From Tunicatimonas pelagia (lineage in GTDB: Bacteria; Bacteroidota; Bacteroidia; Cytophagales; Cyclobacteriaceae), in contig NZ_CP120683.1 in NCBI RefSeq assembly GCF_030506325.1, positions 3,981,001 through 4,045,000 on the forward strand: 64,000 bases of DNA, in the 5' to 3' direction. The position numbers were made by a program, and so were the translations under genes. The notes under the pieces are model-generated. The model did no database searches. It was not told the DNA's origin and worked only from the letters and a program-made list of their open reading frames with translations. Of the stretch, positions 35,270 through 44,183 are shown one piece after another; the stretch's first letter is position 1, and every line of letters starts with the position of its first letter.

Positions 35270-36862
35270 ATGAATACTATATATAAAGGATTTCTTCTAG
35301 CAGCGGGTTTATGGATGTTTACTGCTTGCGAAATAGAAGAAGTAATTGAGGATGAACTTACAGCGGAGGAGGTATTTGCCACTCCGGGCGGAGCGCAACA
35401 GTTAGTAGCTCCGATATATGCTAGTGTGCGCGATCTGATGAAACAAGATGGAGTGTATGGGGTCAATGAGCATACCAGTGACGAAATGCTCGGGCCCACT
35501 CGTGGTACTGACTGGGATGATAATGGAGTCTGGAGGGTACTACATACGCACACTTGGGATGCTAATAATCTTTATATCAGAAATAGCTGGAATGATCTTA
35601 ACAGGGGAGTATCCCGAGCGAATTCAGCATTGAGTGTGCTTCTACAAGCCGAAAACACTCCTGAAAACCGTCGGCTTATTGCCGAGGCCCGTACCTTACA
35701 TGCTATGTTTTCGCTGTTTGTGATCGATATGTTTGGCCAGCTTCCTTTCCGGGAATTTGACGATACCGATTTCACTTCACCAGGCCAGGTATTAAATCGC
35801 CAAGAAGGTTTTGATTTTATAGAAGAACAACTAGAATTGGCTCTTCCAGACTTGGGTGCAAAATCAGATGTTCCCTACGGACGCATGACTACATCATCAG
35901 CCCAAACGTTACTTATGGTACTAAACCTCAATCATGAGGTACTCTTAGGACAACGTGATGACGACCGGTTCCGCCGAGTAGCCACTCTAGCTGATGAGAT
36001 TATCAATAGCGGTGAGTACTCATTAGCCACTGACTACTTTGCCATATTCAATAATGATAACACTGAAACCCAAGGACAAAACGAGGCAATTATTATTTCT
36101 GAATTTAACGATTCTGAGGATTTAGCAGTAAATAATCAGTTATTTGTCAATATGACACTCCACTATAACCAGCGGTGGGGGCAAAACAATGAGTTCTCTG
36201 CCTGGAATGGTTTTACTACAATTGCAGATTTTTACAATCGCTTTGATCAAAATGATCCCCGATTTTCTGATAGCACGTATGCTGTGAGTGGAATTCCTCG
36301 TGGTTTCCTAGAAGGGCAACAGTTTACCGAAACTGGCGAATTTATTCTTGAAAGAGGAGCTAACTCGATTACAGTAGAGAGTCCTGATAACCCTCCGGCT
36401 CCATTGCTAAGCTACACGCTTGATGTGTCACTTACCGGAAATAGCGAGTCTAATGGTGTTCGAGTGATAAAATACCAGCCTGACAATGATTCACCTCAGC
36501 AAGGTCGAGCTGATTATGATTATATCCTTTGGCGGTTAGGAGATGTGTACCTTATGAAGGCAGAAGCATTGTGGAGGGTTGGTGATATTGCTCCGGCCAC
36601 CGCAGCTATTGACGAGCTAAGAGCCGCGCGAGGTCTTGCTCCAGTAGGCGTAATAGATGAAGATGTTATCTTGAACGAGCGAGGTTATGAGTTGTACTGG
36701 GAAGGGCACCGACGACGCGATCTAATTCGGTTTGATCGTTACAATAGTGCCTATACTCTTAAAGATCAGTCCCCTGAATTCAGACAGCTATTTCCAATCC
36801 CTCAGACCGCCATTGATTCTGATCCTAACTTAGAGCAAAACGACGGATACACTGGCGGATAA
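35270..36862 (+). CDS. susD: RagB/SusD family nutrient-binding outer membrane lipoprotein
   Basis: 530 residues, 18 bp after SusC. Lipobox at LWMFTACEIE. The TPR-like helical scaffold shows RGVSRANSALSVL, EARTLHAMFSLFVIDMFGQLPFRE, and the C-terminal YILWRLGDVYLMKAEALWRVGD and LNERGYELYWEGHRRRDLIRF, which are SusD hallmarks. It forms the lid over SusC on the cell surface and captures the substrate. A strong terminator follows, so SusC-SusD is a two-gene unit, apparently separate from the FG-GAP genes. Confidence 0.95.
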   Translation: MNTIYKGFLLAAGLWMFTACEIEEVIEDELTAEEVFATPGGAQQLVAPIYASVRDLMKQDGVYGVNEHTSDEMLGPTRGTDWDDNGVWRVLHTHTWDANNLYIRNSWNDLNRGVSRANSALSVLLQAENTPENRRLIAEARTLHAMFSLFVIDMFGQLPFREFDDTDFTSPGQVLNRQEGFDFIEEQLELALPDLGAKSDVPYGRMTTSSAQTLLMVLNLNHEVLLGQRDDDRFRRVATLADEIINSGEYSLATDYFAIFNNDNTETQGQNEAIIISEFNDSEDLAVNNQLFVNMTLHYNQRWGQNNEFSAWNGFTTIADFYNRFDQNDPRFSDSTYAVSGIPRGFLEGQQFTETGEFILERGANSITVESPDNPPAPLLSYTLDVSLTGNSESNGVRVIKYQPDNDSPQQGRADYDYILWRLGDVYLMKAEALWRVGDIAPATAAIDELRAARGLAPVGVIDEDVILNERGYELYWEGHRRRDLIRFDRYNSAYTLKDQSPEFRQLFPIPQTAIDSDPNLEQNDGYTGG

Positions 36863-36891
36863 TCGCCTCATCTTTTAAAAATCATTTTTAG

Positions 36892-36924
36892 AAAGCAAGT
36901 ATGAACGATCATGCTTGCTTTTTT
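36892..36924 (+). terminator. Strong rho-independent terminator after susD
   Basis: AAAGCAAG (36892-36899) pairs with CTTGCTTT (36914-36921), and inner bases ATGA/TCAT extend the stem to a small loop. A run of six T (36919-36924) follows. It ends 11 bases before the ATG of the next gene, so that gene needs its own promoter or read-through. Confidence 0.88.
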
Positions 36925-36935
36925 GATATACTAGT

Positions 36936-39900
36936 ATGCGGTTCAGAATAGTAGTCTACATTCTATTAGCCATTACATTTGGCTGTAAAAATGCCGAAGA
37001 TAACCAGCTTTTTAGCTTGCTTTCGGAGGGAGAGACCAACATTGCTTTCACCAACGAGCTTACGCTTAGCGAAGATTTTGACGTGTTCCGTTACCGTAAT
37101 TACTACAACGGTGGTGGAGTAGCCATTGGTGATATCAATAACGATGGGCTATCCGATGTCTACCTCACTGCCAACATGGGTGAGAACAAGCTATATCTTA
37201 ATCAGGGAAACTTTTCGTTTAAAGATATTACTCAGTCGGCCGGAGTGAGTGGTAGTAAAGTCTGGGCTACTGGAGTTAGTATGGCCGACATAAATGGCGA
37301 TGGGCTTCTAGATATCTATGTCTGCAACTCCGGCGATGTAATGGGTGGTAAACGGGAGAATGAATTATTTATCAACAATGGTGACCTAACATTCTCCGAA
37401 CAGGCCGCCAAATACGGATTGGATGACAAAGGCTTCAGCACCCATGCGGCTTTCTTTGACTACGACCAAGATGGTGACCTTGATGCTTACGTACTTAACA
37501 ATTCATTTCGTCCAGTATCTACCCTAGGTTATGAAAATATTCGCCACATCCGGGATAGTACCGGAGGCGATAAGCTCTATCGTAATGATAAAAATCATTT
37601 TGTTGACGTAAGCGACTCAGCCGGGATTTATGGTAGTGTAATTGGTTTTGGTTTGGGCGTAACGGTTACCGACGTAAATCAAGATAGCTGGCTCGATATT
37701 TACGTGTCCAACGATTTTTTTGAGCGGGATTATCTGTATATCAATCAGCAGGATGGTATTGGCCGCACCGCGTCCACGCCGGGCCGCCGGACGGGACATT
37801 CCGGGTTTCGCGATGAGTTAATCCAGCGAATGGGTCATATCAGTCATTTTTCTATGGGAGCCGATGCCGCCGACCTGAACAATGATGGTTACCCTGAGAT
37901 CTTCGTTACCGATATGCTGCCCAATACCGATAAGCGGCTCAAAACGATGACCAATTTTGAGTCCTACGATGTGCATCAGCGCAAACTCGCTAACGGATAT
38001 TACGAGCAGTACATGCGTAATACGTTGCAACTCAATAATCAGTATGGGAACTTTAGAGAAATTGGTCAATTGGCCGGGGTTCAAGCTACCGACTGGAGCT
38101 GGGGGGCCTTGATCGCTGACTTTGATAATGATCTGAACAAAGAATTATTCGTCAGCAACGGGGTGTACAAAGATGTAACCGATCAAGATTTTATCGCGTA
38201 CATTGGCAGCGACGAAGCCATTCTAGAGGCCATGCGGAAAGAGTCGGTCAATTTTCAGGAACTGGTTGACCAAATGCCTTCCAACAAACTGAGCAATTAC
38301 TTATTTAAAGCCGATAGCAACCTAACGTACCAGAATGTAGCTACTGATTGGGGGTTAGCTACTCCTTCCTTTTCCAACGGAGCTGCCTACGGTGATTTAG
38401 ACAATGATGGCGACCTAGACTTAATTGTCAACAATGTAAATCAAGAATTATTTGTTTACCGCAATAACAGTGACCAGCTTCAGTCTAACCATTATCTGAA
38501 GCTATCGTTTGTAGGCCCGCAGCAGAACACATTCGGAATTGGTGCCCGGGTACATGCTTACGCTAACGGTCAGCAAGTGATGCAAGAGAATATACCAACC
38601 AAAGGGTTTCAGTCGTCGGTGGACTATACTATGGTTTTAGGGTTTGATACATTATCCGTTGTTGATAGCTTGCTCGTTCATTGGGGATATAATAACCGGG
38701 TACAAAAGAAATATAATGTCACGGTCAATCAGCATGATACGCTCTACTTTACTGATGCCGTACCGAGTATACCATTGGCTCAACCAGATTCTAATACTGT
38801 CTTTCAGCGGGTAGAACATTCGCTTAACCCTGCCTTTCGTCACCAAGAAAATCGCTTCGTAGATTTTGATTACGAGCGACTTACCTACCATATGCTATCG
38901 CGAGAAGGCCCGGCTTTAGCAGTGGCGGATGTAAACCAAGATGGTTTAGATGATTTTTACTTGGGAGGGGCTAGCGGTCAGGCCGGGCGATTGTACCTTC
39001 AGCGTAATGAACAAGAATTTGAAGCCATTGGCACGATAGCATTCGCCCAAGACAGTGTTTCGGAAGATGTAGATGCTACGTTCTTCGATGCCGATAATGA
39101 TGGTGATCTGGATTTGTACGTCGTAAGCGGAGGAAATAGCTTTCGGGCGAACGCTGCTCAGTATCAAGACCGATTATACCTGCTGGAATCTTTTACTCCA
39201 GATGGTAAACCAATTTACCAAAAGAGTACTGAAGCACTTCCCACTCTTCGTGATATGGGGTCTTGTGTGAAGCACGCTGATTTTGACCAGGACGGCGATG
39301 AGGATTTATTTGTAGGTGGACGCGCTATTCCACTTCAGTACGGATTGCCCGCTAGCAGCACCATTTTAAGAAATGATGGTACCGGGAAATTTACGGATGC
39401 TACCGCCCAGGTTTCTCCTCGCCTTCGCCAAATCGGAATGGTTACCGATGCTGAATGGGTTGATTTTGATCGTGATCAAGATTTAGACTTGGTAATAGTC
39501 GGCGATTGGATGCCTGTTATGCTGCTCAAAAATAATGGGGCCAATCTCGAGAGGCTAAACAATGTACCGGGTTTAGAAAATACCAAAGGTTGGTGGCGAG
39601 AGATTGAAACGACTGATTTGAATGAAGATGGTGAAATGGATTTTGTACTGGGCAACTGGGGTCTTAACACCAAATTCAACGCTAGCCCGGAACAGCCTCT
39701 CACGCTCTACATTAGCGATTTTGACGAAAATCAGGCTATCGACCAAGTGTATGCCTACTATCAGGGTGATAGTTTATACCCGATGGCTCTTCGGCACGAT
39801 TTAGTCATGCAACTGAACTATCTCAAAAAAGAATTTACGTACCACGCCGATTATGCGGGAAAAACTATGGAGCAAGTATTCGGCAAGCCCGCATTAACGA

Positions 39901-40334
39901 ATGCGCTGGTTAACCAGGTACACCGCTTACAGTCATCGTTTGTTATCAACAACGGAGATGGCTCTTATCAAGTAAACGATTTGCCAATTGAAGCCCAACT
40001 TTCTCCCGTTTTTTCGATTGTATCGGGAGATTTTGTTGGGAATGCCAATCCCGAACTAGTACTGGCCGGAAATTTTTCAGGTGTGAGACCAGAAGAAGGT
40101 CGCTACGATGCCAACCCAGGATTGATGATGAGTTTTGGTAACGGGCAGTTTCACAATAAACCAGCTAATGGGTTATCAATAAGCGGGGAAGTGCGAGACA
40201 TGGCGGTGGCCCGTTCAGTGGGAACCAAGCGACTGCTGATTATTGCCAAGAATAATGAAGAACCTGAGATTTATGTTTACGATACTGCTGGGCCTTCGGG
40301 GAAGGATACTGTCACTATGCTTTCTAATCGTTAG
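36936..40334 (+). CDS. FG-GAP/VCBS repeat lipoprotein with ASPIC/UnbV domain (1)
   Basis: 1132 residues. Short lipoprotein signal (LLAITFGCKN). Many FG-GAP/VCBS calcium-binding blades of the form DINNDGLSDVYL, DINGDGLLDIYV and DLDNDGDLDLIV spread over the protein as two beta-propellers. Between them lies an ASPIC/UnbV domain (PF07593, about residues 530-610: IGARVHAYANGQ, TKGFQSSVDYTMVLGF, VDSLLVHWG). Such proteins regularly follow SusCD pairs in Bacteroidota and are thought to be surface glycan- or adhesion-related, without known enzymatic activity. The next gene begins inside its 3' end. Confidence 0.9.
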   Translation: MRFRIVVYILLAITFGCKNAEDNQLFSLLSEGETNIAFTNELTLSEDFDVFRYRNYYNGGGVAIGDINNDGLSDVYLTANMGENKLYLNQGNFSFKDITQSAGVSGSKVWATGVSMADINGDGLLDIYVCNSGDVMGGKRENELFINNGDLTFSEQAAKYGLDDKGFSTHAAFFDYDQDGDLDAYVLNNSFRPVSTLGYENIRHIRDSTGGDKLYRNDKNHFVDVSDSAGIYGSVIGFGLGVTVTDVNQDSWLDIYVSNDFFERDYLYINQQDGIGRTASTPGRRTGHSGFRDELIQRMGHISHFSMGADAADLNNDGYPEIFVTDMLPNTDKRLKTMTNFESYDVHQRKLANGYYEQYMRNTLQLNNQYGNFREIGQLAGVQATDWSWGALIADFDNDLNKELFVSNGVYKDVTDQDFIAYIGSDEAILEAMRKESVNFQELVDQMPSNKLSNYLFKADSNLTYQNVATDWGLATPSFSNGAAYGDLDNDGDLDLIVNNVNQELFVYRNNSDQLQSNHYLKLSFVGPQQNTFGIGARVHAYANGQQVMQENIPTKGFQSSVDYTMVLGFDTLSVVDSLLVHWGYNNRVQKKYNVTVNQHDTLYFTDAVPSIPLAQPDSNTVFQRVEHSLNPAFRHQENRFVDFDYERLTYHMLSREGPALAVADVNQDGLDDFYLGGASGQAGRLYLQRNEQEFEAIGTIAFAQDSVSEDVDATFFDADNDGDLDLYVVSGGNSFRANAAQYQDRLYLLESFTPDGKPIYQKSTEALPTLRDMGSCVKHADFDQDGDEDLFVGGRAIPLQYGLPASSTILRNDGTGKFTDATAQVSPRLRQIGMVTDAEWVDFDRDQDLDLVIVGDWMPVMLLKNNGANLERLNNVPGLENTKGWWREIETTDLNEDGEMDFVLGNWGLNTKFNASPEQPLTLYISDFDENQAIDQVYAYYQGDSLYPMALRHDLVMQLNYLKKEFTYHADYAGKTMEQVFGKPALTNALVNQVHRLQSSFVINNGDGSYQVNDLPIEAQLSPVFSIVSGDFVGNANPELVLAGNFSGVRPEEGRYDANPGLMMSFGNGQFHNKPANGLSISGEVRDMAVARSVGTKRLLIIAKNNEEPEIYVYDTAGPSGKDTVTMLSNR

Positions 40335-43300
40335 CGTTGCTTGTCAGTCAAATACCGAATCACTGTTTGAGCTGCTGCCCGCTAGTCGAACTGGAGTTGA
40401 TTTTGAAAACCGACTAGCGGAAACCCCGCAGATGAACATCTTCAGTTACCTCTACTTCTACAATGGGGGCGGAGTGGCTGCTGGAGATCTTAATGGCGAT
40501 AGCCTACCCGATCTGTATTTCACTTCCAACTTGGAAAGCAACAAACTCTACCTGAATCAGGCTGATTTTACCTTCCAAGATATTACTGAAGCGACCAACG
40601 TCGGGGGTAATTCGGGATGGACTACCGGGGTGACGATGGCCGACGTAAACGGCGACGGACGGTTGGATATCTACGTAAGCCAACTCGGCGATTACCAGAA
40701 CATTCGGGGAAGAAACCAGCTATACATCAATCAGGGTAATGATGCAGAAGGTATTCCAACGTTTGTTGATCAGGCTGCTGATTATGGCCTTGATCTGATT
40801 GGATTTAGCACCCAAGCGGCTTTTTTTGATTATGACTTAGATGGCGACCTGGACATGTACATGCTCAACCATTCCACCCACGCCAACGGAACCTTCGGGC
40901 GCGCTACTCTGCGGAAAGAAAAGCACCCATTGGCTGGAGATAAATTAATGCGAAACGATGGTAACACATTTACGGATGTAACTGACAGTAGCGGGATTTA
41001 CAGCAGCGTGCTAGGCTACGGCTTGGGCATTACCGTAGGTGACGTAAACTGGGATGGCTACCCCGATGTGTACGTAGGCAACGATTTCCATGAGAACGAT
41101 TATCTCTATATTAATAATGGCGACGGCACCTTCTCGGAGAAGTTGGAGGAGATGATCCAGCATACCGGCCGTTTCTCAATGGGCAACGATATTGCCGATA
41201 TCAATAATGACGGTCTGCCCGATATTCTTTCCCTAGATATGCTTCCGTCTGATCCGGTGATGTTGAAGATGTCGGCGGGAGAAGATGCGTACGATGTATA
41301 CAATTACAAGCTCCAATACGGCTATAATCATCAGTTTGCCCGCAACACCCTTCAGCTCAACCGGGGTAATAACCGCTTTAGTGAGATTGGGCTACTAGCT
41401 GAGGTATACGCTACCGACTGGAGCTGGTCGGGGCTTATCGCCGACCTGGATTTAGATGGTTATAAAGACTTGTATATTGCCAACGGTATCAAACGCCGAT
41501 CGAATGATTTAGACTACATTAAATACGTTTCTAACGATGCGGTTCAGCAGCAATTGGAAGGTGATCTAACCTCCGAAGATTTGGCACTGATAGAGCAGTT
41601 ACCCATCATTAAAATTCCTAATGTAGCGTTTAAAAATCAGCGTAACCTTCACTTCAACAATGCCTCCGAAGACTGGGGGTTAAGCCAAGCTTCTTTCTCC
41701 AACGGAGCCGCTTACGCTGATTTAGATAACGATGGTGACTTAGATTTGGTGGTGAACAACATCGATCAGCCCGCCTTTATCTATCGCAACCGGGCGGGTG
41801 AAAATGAACAACGAACCAATAACTATCTTAAAATAAAGCTTGAGGGCGAAGGAGCTAACCCATTCGGAATAGGTACCAAAGTGATTATTCCTACCGATTC
41901 TCAAACAATCATTCACGAAGTTTATACCACCCGGGGCTATCAGTCGGCAGTGCCAGCTGAACTAATTATTGGGCTTGGCGAACGGCAACAAGTAGACTCA
42001 TTGATAATTGTCTGGCCCGACCATCGCTTCGAGCTACTTCAAAACGTAAAGGTCAATCAAACCGTTACTGCCCAACAGAAAAACGCTAGCGGCACGTACA
42101 ACTTTTCCTCACCTCACTCTCCTCTGTTTAGTGAGGTAGATAGCCTGGTAGACTACGTGCATCAAGAAAATCTATTTATTGAGTTCAATCGAGAAGCCCT
42201 TATTCCGCATATGTCATCTACCGAAGGGCCCAAACTTGCCGTAGGCGACGTGAACGGAGACAGGAAAGAAGATTTCTTTGTGGGTGGGGCCAAGCGTCAA
42301 GCGGGTGCCGTATTCGTACAAACTAGCTCAGGGTTTTCACAATTAGACCAACCTGCTTTTCGGGCAGATTCGGTAGCAGAAGATATTGGTGCTGAACTAG
42401 TAGATACTGACAATGATGGCGATCTGGATTTGGTGGTAGCCAGTGGTGGAAATGAATTTCAGGGCGAAGCGGAACCACTGATGGTACGACTGTACCAGAA
42501 CGATGGGCGAGGAAATTTTACCCGGAACCTCGCCGCCATACCCAATGTATCGGTCAATGCTTCTTGCGTTCGGGCAGCTGATTTTGATAGTGATGGCGAC
42601 CAGGATTTGTTTATCGGCGGACGGGTAGTGGCCTGGAACTACGGAAAAGTACCAACCAGTTATCTGTTACAAAACGATGGGCAGGGAAATTTCTCTATTC
42701 AGACCGATGAAATAGCTGAGGGGTTGTCGTCGGTAGGCATGGTGAAAGATGCCCGGTGGGCTGACGTTAATACGGATGGTGCACTAGATTTAATCGTTGT
42801 GGGAGAATGGATGCCGATTACGGTATTTCTCAATCAAGAAAACAAACAATTGGTAAAAGCCGATATTTCTTCCCTCGGGAATACAAATGGCTGGTGGAAT
42901 ACCGTAGAAGCCACCGATATTGACGGGGATGGTGATTTGGATATTCTGGCCGGAAACCTGGGGCTTAACTCTAAGCTAAAAGCATCACCAGAAAAACCTG
43001 TGAGCTTGGCAGTGAAAGATATTGACGATAATGGTACTATAGAACAGTTACTTTTCCACTATGTTGGTGACGAAAAGCGGTTGTTTGCTACCAAAGATGA
43101 GATTACTTCTCAGTTGGTTGATGTAAAAAATCGCTTTACCAGTTACATTGATTTTGCTCAGGCCAATGTTAACGAAATCTTTCCATCGGATGTGCTGTCG
43201 GACGCTGAACAATACAGTGCTTACGAGCTTCGCTCCGGTGCTTTCATTAACGATGGAAATCAAAACTTTCAGTTTCAACCTTTTCCGGTTCCGGCCCAAT

Positions 43301-43629
43301 TCGCCCCCATCAATGCTATTTACCTGACCGACGTAAATAACGATAGTAAATTAGACATTCTCACCGCGGGGAATTTTTACGAAGTCACTATTGAGCGGGG
43401 GCGTTACGATGCAAGCTATAGTACACTACTCAAGAATGGTGGTGAGGGTAACTTTACCTTTATTCCCAATACGGAATCGGGCTTGTACCTGAATGGGCAG
43501 GTACGCAATATAGCTGAAATCATGTATCAGGGAGATAAGACAATTATTGTTGCTCGGAACAAGCAAACTTTACTTTTTCTTAAGAAAAATGAAAACACCC
43601 ATCATACTCTGTCTTCTGCTGCTAACTAG
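40255..43629 (+). CDS. FG-GAP/VCBS repeat lipoprotein with ASPIC/UnbV domain (2)
   Basis: 1124 residues from the ATG at 40255; an ATG at 40273 is the alternative. Both starts lie inside the upstream gene in another frame, since the lipoprotein signal (LCFLIVSVACQS) would be lost otherwise. The layout is as in the preceding paralog: FG-GAP blades (DLNGDSLPDLYF, DVNGDGRLDIYV, DLDNDGDLDLVV), a central ASPIC/UnbV domain (GIGTKVIIP, TTRGYQSAVPAELIIGLG, VDSLIIVWPDHR) and a second propeller. The pair probably arose by duplication. Translation is likely coupled to the upstream gene through the roughly 80-base overlap. Confidence 0.88.
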   Translation: MKNLRFMFTILLGLRGRILSLCFLIVSVACQSNTESLFELLPASRTGVDFENRLAETPQMNIFSYLYFYNGGGVAAGDLNGDSLPDLYFTSNLESNKLYLNQADFTFQDITEATNVGGNSGWTTGVTMADVNGDGRLDIYVSQLGDYQNIRGRNQLYINQGNDAEGIPTFVDQAADYGLDLIGFSTQAAFFDYDLDGDLDMYMLNHSTHANGTFGRATLRKEKHPLAGDKLMRNDGNTFTDVTDSSGIYSSVLGYGLGITVGDVNWDGYPDVYVGNDFHENDYLYINNGDGTFSEKLEEMIQHTGRFSMGNDIADINNDGLPDILSLDMLPSDPVMLKMSAGEDAYDVYNYKLQYGYNHQFARNTLQLNRGNNRFSEIGLLAEVYATDWSWSGLIADLDLDGYKDLYIANGIKRRSNDLDYIKYVSNDAVQQQLEGDLTSEDLALIEQLPIIKIPNVAFKNQRNLHFNNASEDWGLSQASFSNGAAYADLDNDGDLDLVVNNIDQPAFIYRNRAGENEQRTNNYLKIKLEGEGANPFGIGTKVIIPTDSQTIIHEVYTTRGYQSAVPAELIIGLGERQQVDSLIIVWPDHRFELLQNVKVNQTVTAQQKNASGTYNFSSPHSPLFSEVDSLVDYVHQENLFIEFNREALIPHMSSTEGPKLAVGDVNGDRKEDFFVGGAKRQAGAVFVQTSSGFSQLDQPAFRADSVAEDIGAELVDTDNDGDLDLVVASGGNEFQGEAEPLMVRLYQNDGRGNFTRNLAAIPNVSVNASCVRAADFDSDGDQDLFIGGRVVAWNYGKVPTSYLLQNDGQGNFSIQTDEIAEGLSSVGMVKDARWADVNTDGALDLIVVGEWMPITVFLNQENKQLVKADISSLGNTNGWWNTVEATDIDGDGDLDILAGNLGLNSKLKASPEKPVSLAVKDIDDNGTIEQLLFHYVGDEKRLFATKDEITSQLVDVKNRFTSYIDFAQANVNEIFPSDVLSDAEQYSAYELRSGAFINDGNQNFQFQPFPVPAQFAPINAIYLTDVNNDSKLDILTAGNFYEVTIERGRYDASYSTLLKNGGEGNFTFIPNTESGLYLNGQVRNIAEIMYQGDKTIIVARNKQTLLFLKKNENTHHTLSSAAN

Positions 43630-44002
43630 TCTGTTGATTAGCTGTTCATCTGATGCAGAATCTGGCTTTGCTATCAACTTTTGTGAGTCATACGAAGTCG
43701 ATGACAACTGTAGGAATAGTGAGAATACTTTCAAGCTAGGCAGTCCGGTGTACGTGCATTTTACATCAGATGAGCCGCTGGAAGGTAACGTAGTCATCGG
43801 GCGTATTCTTCGTATTGCAGCGGATGGATCGGAATACGAATTAGGATTGAAGCAATTTGATCTTGAACCCGAAACAACCTATCTCATTCAAAGCATTCCT
43901 TTCCAAAATTTTGGCACCAACGCACTAGGAACTTTCTTAATCGAGTTCTCAAATGAGACTGGCCAGGTATTAGCAGATCGGGAATTGATAATTACTGAGT
44001 AA
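43589..44002 (+). CDS. Small hypothetical lipoprotein
   Basis: 137 residues from the ATG at 43589, where a strong lipobox signal begins (LLTSLLISCSS). The ATG lies within the 3' end of the preceding FG-GAP gene, overlapping it by 41 bases. The mature part looks like a single beta-sandwich with a Cys pair (NFCESYEVDDNC), strands such as SPVYVHFTSDEPLEGNVVIGRILRI, and an ending DRELIITE. I do not recognise the family. The serial overlap with two FG-GAP/ASPIC genes suggests one transcript and a shared surface function. Confidence 0.75.
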   Translation: MKTPIILCLLLLTSLLISCSSDAESGFAINFCESYEVDDNCRNSENTFKLGSPVYVHFTSDEPLEGNVVIGRILRIAADGSEYELGLKQFDLEPETTYLIQSIPFQNFGTNALGTFLIEFSNETGQVLADRELIITE

Positions 44003-44038
44003 TTTGTTTTAGCAGCTTTAAAAAGTATGCGAAATTTT

Positions 44039-44158
44039 TTAGTCTCCTTCAAAGTACCATCCGGCAGGTCGAATCTCAAAATCCCACACGTCTTTGAATT
44101 GAGCAACTGATTTCAATGCTTGGTCTGGCTGTAAAGGCTCTTGCTGTCCTTTTTTCAT
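44039..44158 (-). CDS. Small hypothetical protein downstream of ccmF (39 residues)
   Basis: An ATG at 44158 opens a 39-codon frame ending at 44039, on the same strand as ccmF and 25 bases after its stop. The product is hydrophilic with an aromatic, acidic C-terminal half (FKDVWDFEIRPAGWYFEGD) and no membrane segment. The clear codon bias and the operon position argue for a real gene; the short length and absence of a known domain argue against. Function unknown. Confidence 0.4.
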   Translation of the reverse strand: MKKGQQEPLQPDQALKSVAQFKDVWDFEIRPAGWYFEGD

Positions 44159-44183
44159 ACCTTTTCTCTGAAAAGAGCGTTTT

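Noticed and set aside
35167-35553. 128-codon minus-strand frame across the SusC/SusD junction
   Set aside because: Antisense to two certain genes and with Ser/Pro-rich shadow composition.
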